Shown here one piece after another: positions 8,126-18,124 of a DNA stretch of 36,922 nucleotides. Origin of the DNA: Chara braunii (Eukaryota; Streptophyta; Charophyceae; Charales; Characeae); the NCBI GenBank assembly GCA_003427395.1, contig BFEA01000091.1, positions 1,656,592-1,693,513 on the forward strand, read 5' to 3'. The number at the start of each line of letters is the position of its first letter. Positions within the stretch are counted from its first letter, which is position 1. The position numbers and the translations under genes are program-made. Below the pieces are notes generated by a model. The model worked only from the letters and a program-made list of their open reading frames with translations, did not search any database and was not told where the DNA came from.

Positions 8126-9003
8126 CCATGCAGGGCTGGGAAAAGCACTCCCAACTGATCCCATCCCTGACCGCGGCCAAAGAATTCCAAAACCCTAAGT
8201 ATTCGAGCGTTGGTTAAAGTTCCACCTATACCCTAACTAAACAGGCACCCACAGAATCAAAATCCCAATTCGCCCATTCAAAAACGGGAAACCTAACTAA
8301 ACAAGCACCCACAGAGGCCTAACCCCGATTCGAAACCCTACCAAAATTAGCATCATAAGCCAAATCCTAATTGCCAATCAACCAACGGCCAATTCCATGC
8401 GAACCAATACAAAGAGAGAAAAAACATCCTAATTAGCAATAGTCAATCTAATTTCGTACACCCGAGCTACTAATCATGCGATAAGAGCCCAATAGAGGTG
8501 GGAAAAACTAACGAGCAAGCCAATTATATCAGCGACGACATGACCACAGCCAATTCCATGCAAGATGATTAACTACAGCCCACTTAGTCGCGTGCACCCA
8601 AACTGCTAATCATGCAATAAGAGCCCCACCACTAAAAAACAACCCACCGATAGCGCTCGCCGATAAGCGACATCAACAGCAGCATGACCAAACCAACCAA
8701 CATCCATCGTTGTGCAAGCCAACCTAAGGCCAACTTCGTACCGTTGATAGACGCGGCCGGCGATCCAGCTTCAAACCACCGAAAACCCTTCAAACATCTG
8801 TCCCTTCGGTGCTATGCCACCAAACCGCCCTCACAATGATCACTCTTCACACTAATAAGCAATCGACGAGCATGAAAAAAACTCAACAAAAACAATTCTA
8901 ACAAGCTATAGATGACTACGTTTCAAAGAAAAACAACAAAATAGCAAAAAGCCGTCATAATATCGTATATAATCCTAAATCGTTGTTCCTAGAATATGAC
9001 GAA
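8126..9003. other. Low-repeat intergenic sequence with short diverged direct repeats
   Basis: No gene or long homopolymer was found. Short diverged direct repeats occur: CCTAACTAAACA-GCACCCACAGA near 8233 and 8292, GCCAATTCCATGC near 8389 and 8549, and ATCATGC-ATAAGAGCCC near 8474 and 8611. They suggest old duplication. Confidence 0.4.
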
Positions 9004-9357
9004 CTAAAGAAGGGTCACTCCATTACCCATCAGATTCCAGAATTTGTATTGCCAGTCAGACCTGAGAGAGTCGCTAGACGCAAAGATCAAAAGCAGCACC
9101 ACGTCCGAACCAGGAGTATAGTCAAAAGCGGACCAACACCGGTCATAGCTGAAGCCCCGGCCGAGCATTTTGTCAGCGTTATGGGCGATACCAATCGCAG
9201 CATGAAGTCCATCATTTCTCTCCCAGAAATCGACGTCTGTTGATGCACTGTATTCCTCCGTCTCTAGCTCGCCTGCTGCATGTCCAATCAGCAAAAGGTA
9301 ATCGGAAGACCATTTCGTACGTATAACCTCAACACAATCGATGTTACGTATCTGCAA
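9004..9357 (-). CDS. Hypothetical ORF, 117 codons
   Basis: I do not recognise this protein. It lies in the least repetitive part of the window, has balanced amino-acid composition and contains no homopolymer-derived residues, unlike most ORFs here. It could be a host exon or a chance ORF. The opposite strand is also open over 8983-9243, which weakens the case. No start context, splice site or domain supports it strongly. Confidence 0.25.
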   Translation of the reverse strand: MQIRNIDCVEVIRTKWSSDYLLLIGHAAGELETEEYSASTDVDFWERNDGLHAAIGIAHNADKMLGRGFSYDRCWSAFDYTPGSDVVLLLIFASSDSLRSDWQYKFWNLMGNGVTLL

Positions 9358-9732
9358 TCAGCGGACGAAGCCCCTGATCGAGTCATAATCCTGATATGCA
9401 CGGTGTGCAGATCCTGCCCGTTGACCGTCCCCACATCTCTCCCCTTCCTCTCACGGTCAAGCTAGGATTACCAACAATCGTTGACCAAGACTAGGCCATG
9501 GCAGGTGCATGGTTGTGCTCCCTCGAAGCGGCCTCCACCTCAGCGCCCACACGCTCTTTCACCCCACCGCCTCTGCCACACCCAACAGCAAGTTCTGGCT
9601 AAGCATAGCTTCCTTGCAGCTTCCCTGTTTTTTTTGTTTTTTTTTTTCCCAAAAAACTAAGCTATATTCTTCCCTTTCATTATCTACCTACAACTACACC
9701 TAACTTGACCTAAGCCTATAAAGGGGACCCCT

Positions 9733-9831
9733 GGGGCTTGGTCCCACTTACACGAATTAAGAGATGTTGACCGTAGATAGCACAGATCAACGGTCAGAAT
9801 CTCGTAATCCGTGCAAGTGGGACCTTGCCCC
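9733..9831. mobile_element. Palindromic MITE A (99 bp)
   Basis: The left end GGGGCTTGGTCCCACTTACA pairs almost fully with the right end, whose inverse starts GGGGCAAGGTCCCACTTGCA. Pairing continues for about 45 bp per arm, so nearly the whole element folds into one hairpin. The termini are shared with the 9991-10156 element. There is no ORF, and a clear target duplication was not identified. Confidence 0.65.
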
Positions 9832-9990
9832 TGCAAACATAGCTACCTCTCACAATTAAGGGGAGGCTGTAGTAAGGAAATGCACGACAATAACAAAAAA
9901 ACTTTAAAAAAAGGAAAAAAAGAAAAGAAATGCGTGACTGAGAAGCTCCTGAGCAGATACTGGGTGGCGATACAACTCATGGAAAGACCA

Positions 9991-10156
9991 GGGGCCAGGT
10001 CCCACTAGCAGCATCGAGTGTCCTCAACGGCCCGAATGCGGACGTGTTCGTGGAGATGTGCGGTCGAGGAAACTCTGCGATTTTCTGCACATCTCCACAA
10101 ACACGTCCAGATTCGGGAATTGAGGAAACTCAATGCTGCTAGTGGGACTTGGCCCC
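9991..10156. mobile_element. Palindromic MITE B (166 bp)
   Basis: The left end GGGGCCAGGTCCCACTAGCA and the inverse of the right end GGGGCCAAGTCCCACTAGCA match. Imperfect pairing extends about 70 bp inward (GACGTGTT-GTGGAGATGTGC on both arms). The terminal GGGGC--GGTCCCACT is shared with MITE A, placing both in one family although their interiors differ. Confidence 0.7.
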
Positions 10157-10228
10157 AGAACAAAGGTACTGTTCAGAACTGAACAGGACAGGACGGAAAA
10201 CTACCATTCACTATTTCGCCAGTGTAAT

Positions 10229-10303
10229 AGACGGAGATGAAAAGAAGAAGAAGAAGAAGGAGATGAAGGAGATGAAGGAGATGAAGGCGATGAAGGAGAG
10301 CAG
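10229..10303 (+). repeat. (GAA)n and 9-bp GGAGATGAA minisatellite
   Basis: A short AAG run is followed by about five tandem copies of GGAGATGAA with one variant (GGCGATGAA). Confidence 0.85.
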
Positions 10304-10478
10304 GCTGTGATCTTTTCCAAAAATTCAAAAAGAAAAAGATCAGGTGTGAGGTCTTTTTCTCTTTTTTCTGGCTTTTTCGGCGGAAATTTTCGCCCTCACG
10401 CTTTAGATTGTCAAATCATTTTTGCAGTTTCTTGCTCCATCGTGATCTCTGACTACCAAGATTCTTAATTTCTTCTTC

Positions 10479-10541
10479 NNNNNNNNNNNNNNNNNNNNNN
10501 NNNNNNNNNNNNNNNNNNNNNNNNNNNNNNNNNNNNNNNNN
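10479..10541. other. Assembly gap (N run)
   Basis: 63 N characters. The sequence on the two sides may not be adjacent in the genome. Confidence 0.98.
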
Positions 10542-10578
10542 TGTCTCTTATACACATCTAGATGTGTATAAGAGACAG
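10542..10578. other. Nextera mate-pair junction adapter (assembly contamination)
   Basis: The stretch is two inverted Tn5 mosaic ends joined head to head: TGTCTCTTATACACATCT then AGATGTGTATAAGAGACAG. This is the Illumina Nextera mate-pair circularisation junction minus its first base, located exactly at the edge of the gap. It is a library artefact and not a native transposon. Confidence 0.95.
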
Positions 10579-10597
10579 AGCAACGACTGCGCCGCTC

Positions 10598-10642
10598 GGG
10601 GGGGGGGGGAGAGAGAGAGAGAGAGAGAGAGGGGGGTGGGTT
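10598..10642 (+). repeat. Poly(G) and (GA)n low-complexity tract
   Basis: A G-run, then about eleven GA units, then a second G-run, next to the adapter. Confidence 0.85.
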
Positions 10643-10828
10643 GTGAGGTGAGTGAACACGTATTCGACGACTGCGGAGGAGAAGGTCGAAGCTGCTGCGG
10701 GAGCTAGTATAACGTGCGGATCGCCTGTGTCTTCGTAACATAGCCTTCGTCTGAGCAGAAGAGTGGCGGTCGGATTTCCAAGCTCCTGGGATCACCTTCG
10801 TCTGATACTTTTTCTTATTACTTAGCCG

Positions 10829-10883
10829 TTTACCAGTAGAAAGCTATAGCCTTCTTAACCAATAGAAAGCTATAGCCTTCTTA
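10829..10883 (+). repeat. 25-bp tandem duplication
   Basis: AGAAAGCTATAGCCTTCTTA is duplicated in tandem with short flanks. A further repeat pair, GAGCAGAAGAGTGGCGGT, occurs at about 10754 and 10930. Confidence 0.75.
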
Positions 10884-11004
10884 ATGACCCAGCCCAGCGT
10901 GTGCTATTCAATCATCGGTTGTCAGTAAGAGCAGAAGAGTGGCGGTTGGATTCTCGATTCTCCTCTATCGACTGCTGCTGAAGCGCTTGTTAGTGCATCA
11001 GCAA

Positions 11005-11275
11005 AGCCATCGCCGAAAACGATCGCTGTCGTGGTGACACCGCACAACAAAGACGATCCCTGTCGTGGTCACACAACAAGACGATCCCTGTCCTGGTCAC
11101 ACAGCAAGACCATCGCGATTGCGGTGTGGTGAGACAGCAAAACGATCGCGATCGCGATTGTGGTGACACAGCAAGACGATCGCGATCGCGATTGTGGTGA
11201 GACAGCAAGACGATCGCGATCGCGATTGTGGTGAGACAGCAAGACGATCGCGAGTCGCGATCGCGGAGGTATTGA
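11005..11275 (+). repeat. 34-bp minisatellite with GCGATCGC cores
   Basis: Near-identical units step by exactly 34 bp (11142, 11176, 11210, 11244). Each has a palindromic CGATCGCGATCGCG core followed by ATTGTGGTGA-ACAGCAA. Upstream units from about 11005 are more diverged (GATCCCTGTCGTGGT), so homogeneity increases left to right. Apparent Ser/Arg-rich ORFs on the minus strand are by-products of the repeat. Confidence 0.85.
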
Positions 11276-11746
11276 CTTGGTGGCTGTCAGCGAGCGCTGG
11301 AGAATTGTGGTCGCACAATGGTCGCACAGTGGTCGAGAGGTGCAATCACACAACAGGAGAAGCAGTTGATTAAGAGTCGCACAGGAGAAGTGCTGAAGAG
11401 CGTTGGAGACTGACTGATCATATATGCGCGGCTGCAGCGGTGTCAATTGTGTTCATATCGGACGGATTTTTTATTTTATTTTTTTAATTTCTTTTAATTT
11501 GAATGTGTTTTGGGTTCTGGAAAGTGACGATGGCATCTTGAACCAGCCTTCAGTGTGAATCTGTCCTGATGAATGGAGGAGTAGATCAGAGGAGGAGAGA
11601 ACAGAAGAGACGCCGCACTACCCACAAAACGTACAAAATGAGAATGAATCTGCCGGAAGAACATGGAAAGGTGCACCACCGCCATCAATTTTGTCTTTTC
11701 TGCATTTGGTGAGGAGTGCGGCGATGCCTTAGGTGTGTTAAACACG

Positions 11747-11773
11747 GGGAGGAGGAGGAGGAGGAGGAGGAGG
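11747..11773 (+). repeat. (GGA)n microsatellite
   Basis: A run of GGA/GAG units followed by a CT-rich run at about 11778-11793. Confidence 0.85.
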
Positions 11774-12067
11774 GGGTTCTCTCTCTCTCTCTGCTTTCTT
11801 CGCTGCCAACCGGTCAGCAGCTTGCAGTGGCAGTGATTCTTACGTGCATCCTGTTTTTTTTTAATTTTTTCTTTTTTTTTGGTGGAAGAATTAGATCTTG
11901 TGTAGTTTGGAATAGGCAAAAAAAAAAAAGAAAAAAAAAAAAGGCATGGATTTGGTTCGTCCGATTTGATCTTCTATCATCGAACCGCTGAGCGGCGGCT
12001 AGTTGACGATTCATTCATGATTTTGTTGCGATTGGCTCTTCGATCGTTGAAAAGGCGGTGGCGGTGT

Positions 12068-12237
12068 ATGGTCACATGATTACAGGTCCTGCCTATTTTG
12101 GGCATTTGTGCGAGAATTAGCTCTTCTTGAGTTTGTCATAGACAAAAAAAAAAAAAAAAAAAAAAAATGGTCACATGATTACAGGTCCTGCCTATTTTGG
12201 GCATTTGTGCGAGAATTAGCTCTTCTTGAGTTTGTCA
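12068..12237 (+). repeat. 71-bp perfect direct repeat flanking poly(A)
   Basis: Copies at 12068-12138 and 12167-12237 are identical as printed. Only TAGAC and 24 A residues lie between them. It looks like a very long target-site duplication around a tail-only insertion, or a local duplication with A-tract growth. Confidence 0.85.
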
Positions 12238-12600
12238 CAGGGGGGGGGGCGGAAAAAAAGAAGGGGGCGGCGCAGCGCTGGCGGGAGCGCTGCGCCCCGC
12301 TTGTCTCGGAATAGTGAGCGAAGGGGCGCGATTACACGGCGAGGAGTGGTGCAGCGCGGTGCGGGGCGATGGCGTGGAGGGAGGTCGTGGGGGCGGTTGC
12401 GAGGTGATGTAACGAGAGCTGGCGATGCGAGACGACGGGGAGGAGGGAGGTAGTGGGGCACGGCTGTGAGGTTGGGAAGCTATGAGTGATGGAGCCGGGG
12501 AGTTTCGGCGCGCGACTGGGCGTCGTGATGAATACTTCTGATGCCTCTGGCATAAGTGCTCCGCCACATCCCGCCTGGCTCGATTGCGCCACCGATTAAG
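12238..12600. other. GC-rich purine-biased tract, no gene assigned
   Basis: Strongly G-rich with many CG dinucleotides. It could be a CpG-rich promoter region or low-complexity DNA. ORFs on both strands are composition artefacts (Arg/Gly- or Pro/Ser-rich). Confidence 0.3.
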
Positions 12601-13740
12601 CGTGCCTTTGCTATGGGCACTATGTCGTATTCCGCCTTCCTCGTTCGTCTTTGGAGCGGTGGCGCCGTCCTCAGGATGGTCTAGCGTCTCGTTCGGAGCT
12701 TCCTTTGCCCTTTGAGCTGGTGGATTGGTGTCGACTGATCGTGTTGCGGTGGCGAACGAAGCTGCTTATGAGACTACGCGTGGGGTATCACCCCCTCCTC
12801 TTCCTCAACTATGGTAAGTGTAGGGTGCTATGGTGGGTTGGACCTCCACTGGCGACTTGTCAGCGGGTCTGGCGGGGGGGGAGCCACACTGTCTTCGACT
12901 TTTCGGGGTGGGAGATGGCCGATTATGCCTTTGGAGTTGGCGTTCGCCTTGAGCCATGAGGCTGACTGTGGGAGGAAGGGGTTCCTTCCTGCCCCAAAGG
13001 CGCAGGGGTAGGGTCTGAAGGGAAGGAGGAAGTGGCAGAAGTGGTGGTTGAGGAAGAGGATGGGGATCGGTTGGTATGGAAATATGTTCCACGTGTGTGC
13101 TAGATGCATTCCCCCTTAGAGCTCAAGTAATGATCCTATCCTAGGATTCATGATTTGCTTCTTGTATCTGCGATTGTTAAAAGAATTCTGCACTGCTAGC
13201 ACACAACTAATTCCAAACTTTGACTACGATTTTGCTATGGAATTCCGATGAAATTCCAACTAGGTTCAATGTTTTTCTGATTAATAATTTCTGAACTTCG
13301 GTGTTGCGCTATTGGTTTTTCTACTTGAAATTCCTACTCATCATCAAATCTCCACAAAACTTGATAAATACAATTTAAAAACTTTGCTACTCATCATCAA
13401 TCTTCAAAAGCCTAATAGATACAATCAAATTCTGACCCCCCTATTCATCATCAATCTCCGAAAAGCCCAAATAATTACGATCTGATAACCTTGCTACCTA
13501 TCATCAATCTCCAGCCTAAAAAATACGTTCAGAATTATAACTCAACCATCGATATGATTTCATGAATATTTCTTAATTGATTCTCTCTTGTTTTCAATAA
13601 GATTTCTGAAGGTGATGTTCATTAGTTTTTTACCGGTAATAAGGCCTTGGTGAGTTCGGCTTTAGTTGGATGAATCAACTGCGAATCTCATAGAGTTGGT
13701 CGAAGGCCCTAATTAGGGCATCTAAAATTCGCTGAAAAAA
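12601..13740. other. No gene recognised
   Basis: The first part (12600-13100) is GC-rich with overlapping short ORFs. The rest is AT-rich with a repeated phrase (CTCATCATCAA-TCT, TTCATCATCAATCTCC) at about 13337, 13388, 13443 and 13500, spaced roughly 50-60 bp. This suggests a diverged tandem repeat. Confidence 0.35.
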
Positions 13741-13744
13741 TCTC

Positions 13745-14462
13745 ATAGATTCATATGGGGTGGTTCTGTTGAGTCGGGGGATCTGTCCAAGAAGGGGGGC
13801 AAAGGGCACGAGATGACTCTTAGTGAGGACGGAGAGAGGGTTGCATCGGGGCTGTCTGGGGGGTACCGGCTAGGGAAACTTTCATTAGATGCGATTGGCG
13901 TCGGGCAGCTTTGGCTGTCGGATGGGTACCGGCTGATGAGGGTTTACTCTGGTGCGATTGGCCTCAGGCGGTGCTGGTTCACCCCCTCGATGACGGAAAC
14001 TGGAATTTCCGAGGGGGCAGGAGATTGCAGGGTGAGGACTGTGTCTTGTTCCTGCTGAGGACATGGTCTGCCGAACTCTTTACTAAGACGGAGTTGGGGA
14101 GGTGAAGGAGGTGAGTGTAGGTTCTGTTGGGTTATGGGGGTTCTGTTCAAGGTGGAGGGCAGAGGGCACGAGATGATTCTTTGTGAGCACGGAGAGAGGG
14201 TTGAATTAGGTTGTCTGGGGGGTACCGGCTGGGGGATCCTTCATTAGTTGCGATTGGCATCAGGCAGCTTAAGTTGTCGGATGGGTACCGACTGATGAGG
14301 GATCATTCTAGTGCAATTGGCTTCAGGCAGTGCTGACTCGCTCTCTCGAAGACGGAGACTGGAATCTCCGAGGGGGCAGGAGATTGTAGGATGAGGATTG
14401 TGTCTGGCTCGTGCTGAGGATATGGTCCGTCGAACCCTTTGCTAGGATGGAGTTAGGGAGGG
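13745..14462 (+). repeat. Tandem duplication with exact 360-bp phase
   Basis: GGCACGAGATGA-TCT at 13805 recurs at 14165. The same order of GGGGGGTACCGGCT, GGATGGGTACCG, CCGAGGGGGCAGGAGATTG and a GGAGTT-GGGAGG end is found in both units. Identity is high but not complete. Confidence 0.75.
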
Positions 14463-14466
14463 TGAT

Positions 14467-14555
14467 CCGGGACCTCCCCTTCGATGACAAAGACAAAACT
14501 ATTGCACTTGTCGACTTTCCGGGACCTCCTTTTCGATGACGAAGACAGAACGGTG
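14467..14555 (+). repeat. 52-bp tandem duplication
   Basis: CCGGGACCTCC-TTCGATGAC-AAGACA occurs at about 14467 and again at 14519. Confidence 0.75.
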
Positions 14556-14676
14556 GCATTTGCAGTCCTTTGGAACAAAGATGGCGGGGTGTCACGCGTC
14601 CTACTAGTGAGTGGGCTAGCTGGTAGGATGGGAATAGAGCACAGCAGCAGCAGAGATGGTGGCTCTGCTGCAGTAA

Positions 14677-16089
14677 TACTCATGGGGTCCCTTGGCTTGC
14701 CTGCAAATTGCTAACCTGGCCCCAGAACCCTCGGCTAACAGTCGAGTGCACCCCTTCCAATGGTTAACGAATAAATACTGGACAATCCCCGCTCCCCCAC
14801 ACCATAGAGAGGGGGACAACCCGGCCCAACTAACCATAAATGACATCAGTAATGATCCGTTGTGGCCCAATATGATCAAGCTCTGGAGGCGGTGTGGACA
14901 GCAGCAAAAACGGGCCCCCAATAGATGGCAGGATGTGTGGCGACAGCCTCTCTTTGGAAATCCCTACATCCTCGATGACGACGGCGCCCCCTTCAAGCTA
15001 ACAACAAATTCACCATGGCTCACATGGGCCAAGAGAGGGGTCTTTACGGTAGGGGATTTGTGGGACCCGAGTACAGCTGATTGGGCCACGGCGAACCGCA
15101 TGCAACGAAAACTGAAACACGTGAAGAACGTGGAAAACAAAATAACCCAACTAAGGGAAGCTCTCCCCTTGGCGTGGAGGCTGGTCCTTGCACAGGGTCC
15201 CACAGTTCTACCAGAGGACTGGGTAATAAGATATGCGGATTTGCCCCTCCCGCGTACTGCATATAAGGTACCACAAAACGAAGAAGGGAGATGCACTCTA
15301 CAGGCCCATGAAACTCGAGTGTCGGGGTCCAGGTTCTCCAAACTGACAAGGAATGAAGACGTGGACACGACCGCAATGTGGGGAGGACTGCTGCTTATTA
15401 GAGTTACTGTAGTAGGAGACCCAGTCAACGGTTTCTTTGTGTACGAGTCCACTACTCCGATTGCCAAACTGTCGTGTGATTCGGCCGAATGGGAATGGCC
15501 AGGCACAAAGCCCATGCGCATATGGGAATTCACGGTGAAAGGGGCCTACAGAGCCTTGCGACCGGCCCCACCAATCAACCAAGCCATATCACAAAGATGG
15601 GCACGGGACTCGCCAATCGACCCGGACTTGCTCCTCCACCTGCCATGGGCCAAGTATTCCAAGATCATGCCTACCAATCTCAGATCCCTGCAGTGGCAGA
15701 TCTTGCACCGCTGCCTTCCCACCCTGGACTGGCTTGTGTCAAGAACGGACTTGGAACAAAAAGGCCTCCTGTCTCCCATCTGCACATATTATGGGCGGGC
15801 GTCGCCACCTGCTATAGCTACAATGGAACATTGCCTGCTGGCTTGCCCAATGGTTAGGCAACTGTGGCAGTGGTGGGATGCAGCATTCCACTCTCTCACA
15901 GACATACACATCCCATGGGACCTGGGCCTCCTCTTGCTCGGCAAGGAACAACATTTAATGGCCCGATGGTCCCCGTTCGCAACTAACCTCTTCTCCTACA
16001 TGAGACTACAGGTCCTCATGCTGGCCTGGAGAGCCAGATGCTCCTTTGAAAGAAAAGACCACAGGTATGGGCTCCAGCAAGCACAATAG
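14677..16089 (+). pseudogene. LINE ORF2 C-terminal fragment (post-RT region with zf-RVT)
   Basis: The ORF is open from just after a TAA at 14674-14676, with no convincing native start, and stops at a TAG at 16087. It is the end of a longer ORF2 whose endonuclease and RT domains are missing (5' truncation, usual for LINEs). Near residues 345-400 it has the zf-RVT region: LQWQILHRCLPT, a spaced cysteine, then MEHCLLACPMV and QLWQWWDAAF. This matches the 27.4-kb and 36.0-kb copies (LQWKISHRCLPT, CETIEHIFLQC). The first cysteine pair is incomplete (CTYYG in place of CxxC). After the TAG the same frame continues with related sequence to 16197, so the stop is probably secondary. Confidence 0.75.
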
Positions 16090-16197
16090 ACGGTGGAGGA
16101 CGTCATTCGAGCCCACACACAAGAAGCCTGGAAATCTCTTAAACAGGACCTTCGAGAAGAGAAAGACCACGAAATCAGACAGACAGATCATGATTGA
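16090..16197 (+). pseudogene. LINE ORF2 terminal segment after in-frame stop
   Basis: The frame of the preceding ORF continues (TVEDVIRAHTQEAWKSL) to a TGA at 16195. It resembles the helical tail after the zinc region in other plant LINE ORF2 proteins. Confidence 0.45.
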
Positions 16198-16439
16198 CAA
16201 CTATCGCCAACTGTGGCAGGACCCGAATAAAATTTTCTCCGACTTAGATTCGGCTCTGGATATTCACTGGAAGCCATGGAGGGCCTCGGAGCCTACATGG
16301 CACCGCAGGCCTTCCGCGGAGTTCGAAGTTCCCTTTCTTCCGACTAATTTTGTCTTGGTCTCAGATGACCCCCGTGTCCGCCCCCTCGTCCGCCCCTGCC
16401 ACAGCACCCACCCTGTTCCGCCCCCTCCAACTTCATCAC

Positions 16440-16555
16440 TTCATCTGCCCCCATGACCCGCAGTGTCCCCCCTGCCCCCCTTCCCCCCCTCCTCCCCCCC
16501 AGCAACATCCCCGGTTATACATCCCCGGTTATAGCGGTGTGGGGATCGGAGGGTA
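16440..16555 (+). other. C-rich tract
   Basis: CCC-rich low-complexity stretch in the presumed LINE 3' untranslated region, with a short duplication (CCCCGGTTATA) at about 16510 and 16524. Confidence 0.6.
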
Positions 16556-16810
16556 GCGGCAAGTGAAACAAGGACAACTTACAACGATGGCGGACAAGAG
16601 AAGGCACAAGACCCGGGCCAATCGAAGAGAGCAGACAGTATGGACATCTCCCCGGGCACACAGGTGGCTGACCGGGGGACGCTGCAAGTGAAACAAGGAC
16701 AAATTATAACGAAGGCGGACAAGTGAAGCCACAAGGCCTGCGCCGGCCGAAGGGAACAGACAGCAATAAACGTCATAGCCTGGCTACGCCAGACCCTCTA
16801 TCCTGTGGAC
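16556..16810 (+). repeat. 125-bp imperfect tandem duplication in LINE 3' UTR
   Basis: AAGTGAAACAAGGACAA at 16561 recurs at 16686, with matching CGGACAAG, AGCAGACAG/AACAGACAG and ACATCTC phrases following. Confidence 0.65.
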
Positions 16811-16905
16811 GCCTCACAGGAACGGACATCTCATCATGGATAAGCTTGAGCAAACTGTATCTCCTTCTGATAGTTACTGTATCTCCTTCTGATACCTACT
16901 TAAGA

Positions 16906-17003
16906 ACAACGAATGGGTCATGTTCTGGTTTGAGAGGGTATAGGGTGGGGCTGGACAACGAATGGGTCATGGTCTGGGTTTGAGAGGGTATAGGGTGGGG
17001 CTG
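16906..17003 (+). repeat. 49-bp tandem duplication
   Basis: ACAACGAATGGGTCATG and TTTGAGAGGGTATAGGG occur twice with an offset of 49 bp and only one or two differences. Confidence 0.85.
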
Positions 17004-17300
17004 GTCATCCCACCATGGTATGGCCTGAGAAAGCTGTGTCTCTTTTACTTCTCACTCAAGGATCAGGGGAGGGTCTGGTGCTGATTCTGAGTGGGTATTG
17101 GCTCAAAGGGTTAAATGGACAGACACACATATAGCCAAACAAGGGGGCTGCTGAGACAGGGCTGGGTTATTAGATACGGGTTGCTCCTAAGAAGGGATGG
17201 GTGACACTAGCAGCTCCATGGGATATCGGAGCCCCAAGCTGAGTTTGAATTGGCCACAGCCCCGGGGAACAACAAACAGCATTCTTTGCATTGCACGATG

Positions 17301-17442
17301 TATCAAAGGGACGCTGGACCCGGTTTCCAGCTGGTGCTGCTTCCCACCAATAGATGGAGCCTCCCCGACGGTGCTAGATGTGTCTCAGCACACCTAGCAT
17401 CCAATCGAGTTGTTCTCACAAAAAAAAAAGAAAAAAAAAGGA
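17301..17442 (+). other. Three-hairpin module and poly(A) at LINE 3' end
   Basis: H1: GCTGGA (17313-17318), loop CCCGGTT, TCCAGC (17326-17331). H2: GCTTC (17339-17343) with GGAGC (17356-17360) around CCACCAATAGAT. H3: 17372-17382 pairs with 17389-17399 at 10 of 11 positions (TGCTAG/CTAGCA plus TGTG/CACA). An A-rich tail at 17420-17440 ends the element about 1.2 kb after the LINE stop. The position at the end of a LINE suggests a 3' RNA structure recognised by the reverse transcriptase; that role is inferred. Confidence 0.65.
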
Positions 17443-17860
17443 AATGTTCTGTCAGCACGCACACTCAGCAATTTTAATGGCAGTCGAATGGGCGGTCGTT
17501 TTTGAAGAAAAAGGGTTTGATAAGTGTCTGGTTCACAGTCGAAGGAACCAGGTGAGGTTAAGTAGGATTGCCGGTTGTTAGTGAAACCAGTTACAAGTCA
17601 ATTAAGTTCCCTCTGTTAAGTAGGCATGTGGCTTATGATTTGGCTAATACATATACCATGGCTATGGGGTCAGTGATAAAGCAGAATTTAGGGATACCGA
17701 TGAGGAAGTCTTCTAGCCCTGCCCTTGCTTGTGTCATGTGCGTTCATGATGAATTCACCTTCCTTCAGGGTCTTGGGAATGACGCATGGCTGGTCAAAGG
17801 ATGCAGGTTGGTTGATGATGTCTCAATTTTTATTAGATATAAGGCATGGGACATGTGTTC

Positions 17861-17885
17861 CTTTTTTTTTTTTTTTTTTTTTTTT
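17861..17885 (+). repeat. Poly(T) tract
   Basis: About 25 T residues; probable minus-strand tail. The region 17443-17925 otherwise has no recognised gene. Confidence 0.8.
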
Positions 17886-17958
17886 CAACTTCGCATGTGG
17901 GAAAACCTACTTAATGAGGTGATAAGAGCATCCCCGGTAAGTAGGCCCCTGCGTCGAA

Positions 17959-18124
17959 GGCTCCATCTATTGGTGGGGAGCTGCACCTGCTGGAAATCGG
18001 GTCCAGCGTCCCTGTACAAGATATGATGTGTATGAGCTGGAAATCGGGTCCAGCGTCCCTATTCAGCGATGTAAGGAAATATCATTGTGATGTGTTTAAA
18101 CTGGAATTCGGGACCAGCCTCCCT
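17959..18124 (-). other. Tandem array of three H1 hairpins plus one H2
   Basis: Read on the minus strand, three H1 units follow one another. The first (18118-18100) has four paired positions left. The second (18054-18036) has GCTGGA-CCCGATT-TCCAGC. The third (18007-17989) is the same and is followed by H2 (CAGCTCCCCACCAATAGATGGAG). Linkers contain CACATCA phrases. The order resembles the two-H1 arrangement at 36.79-36.85 kb. Confidence 0.6.

Noticed and set aside
10542-10578. Native Tn5-like transposon end
   Set aside because: The exact inverted mosaic-end junction beside an N-gap is a Nextera mate-pair adapter.
11069-11446. Ser/Arg-rich protein on the minus strand
   Set aside because: The reading frame is produced by the 34-bp minisatellite and has no conserved features.
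12216-12567. Overlapping Pro/Arg-rich ORFs on both strands
   Set aside because: G-rich composition makes all frames open; nothing favours one as coding.
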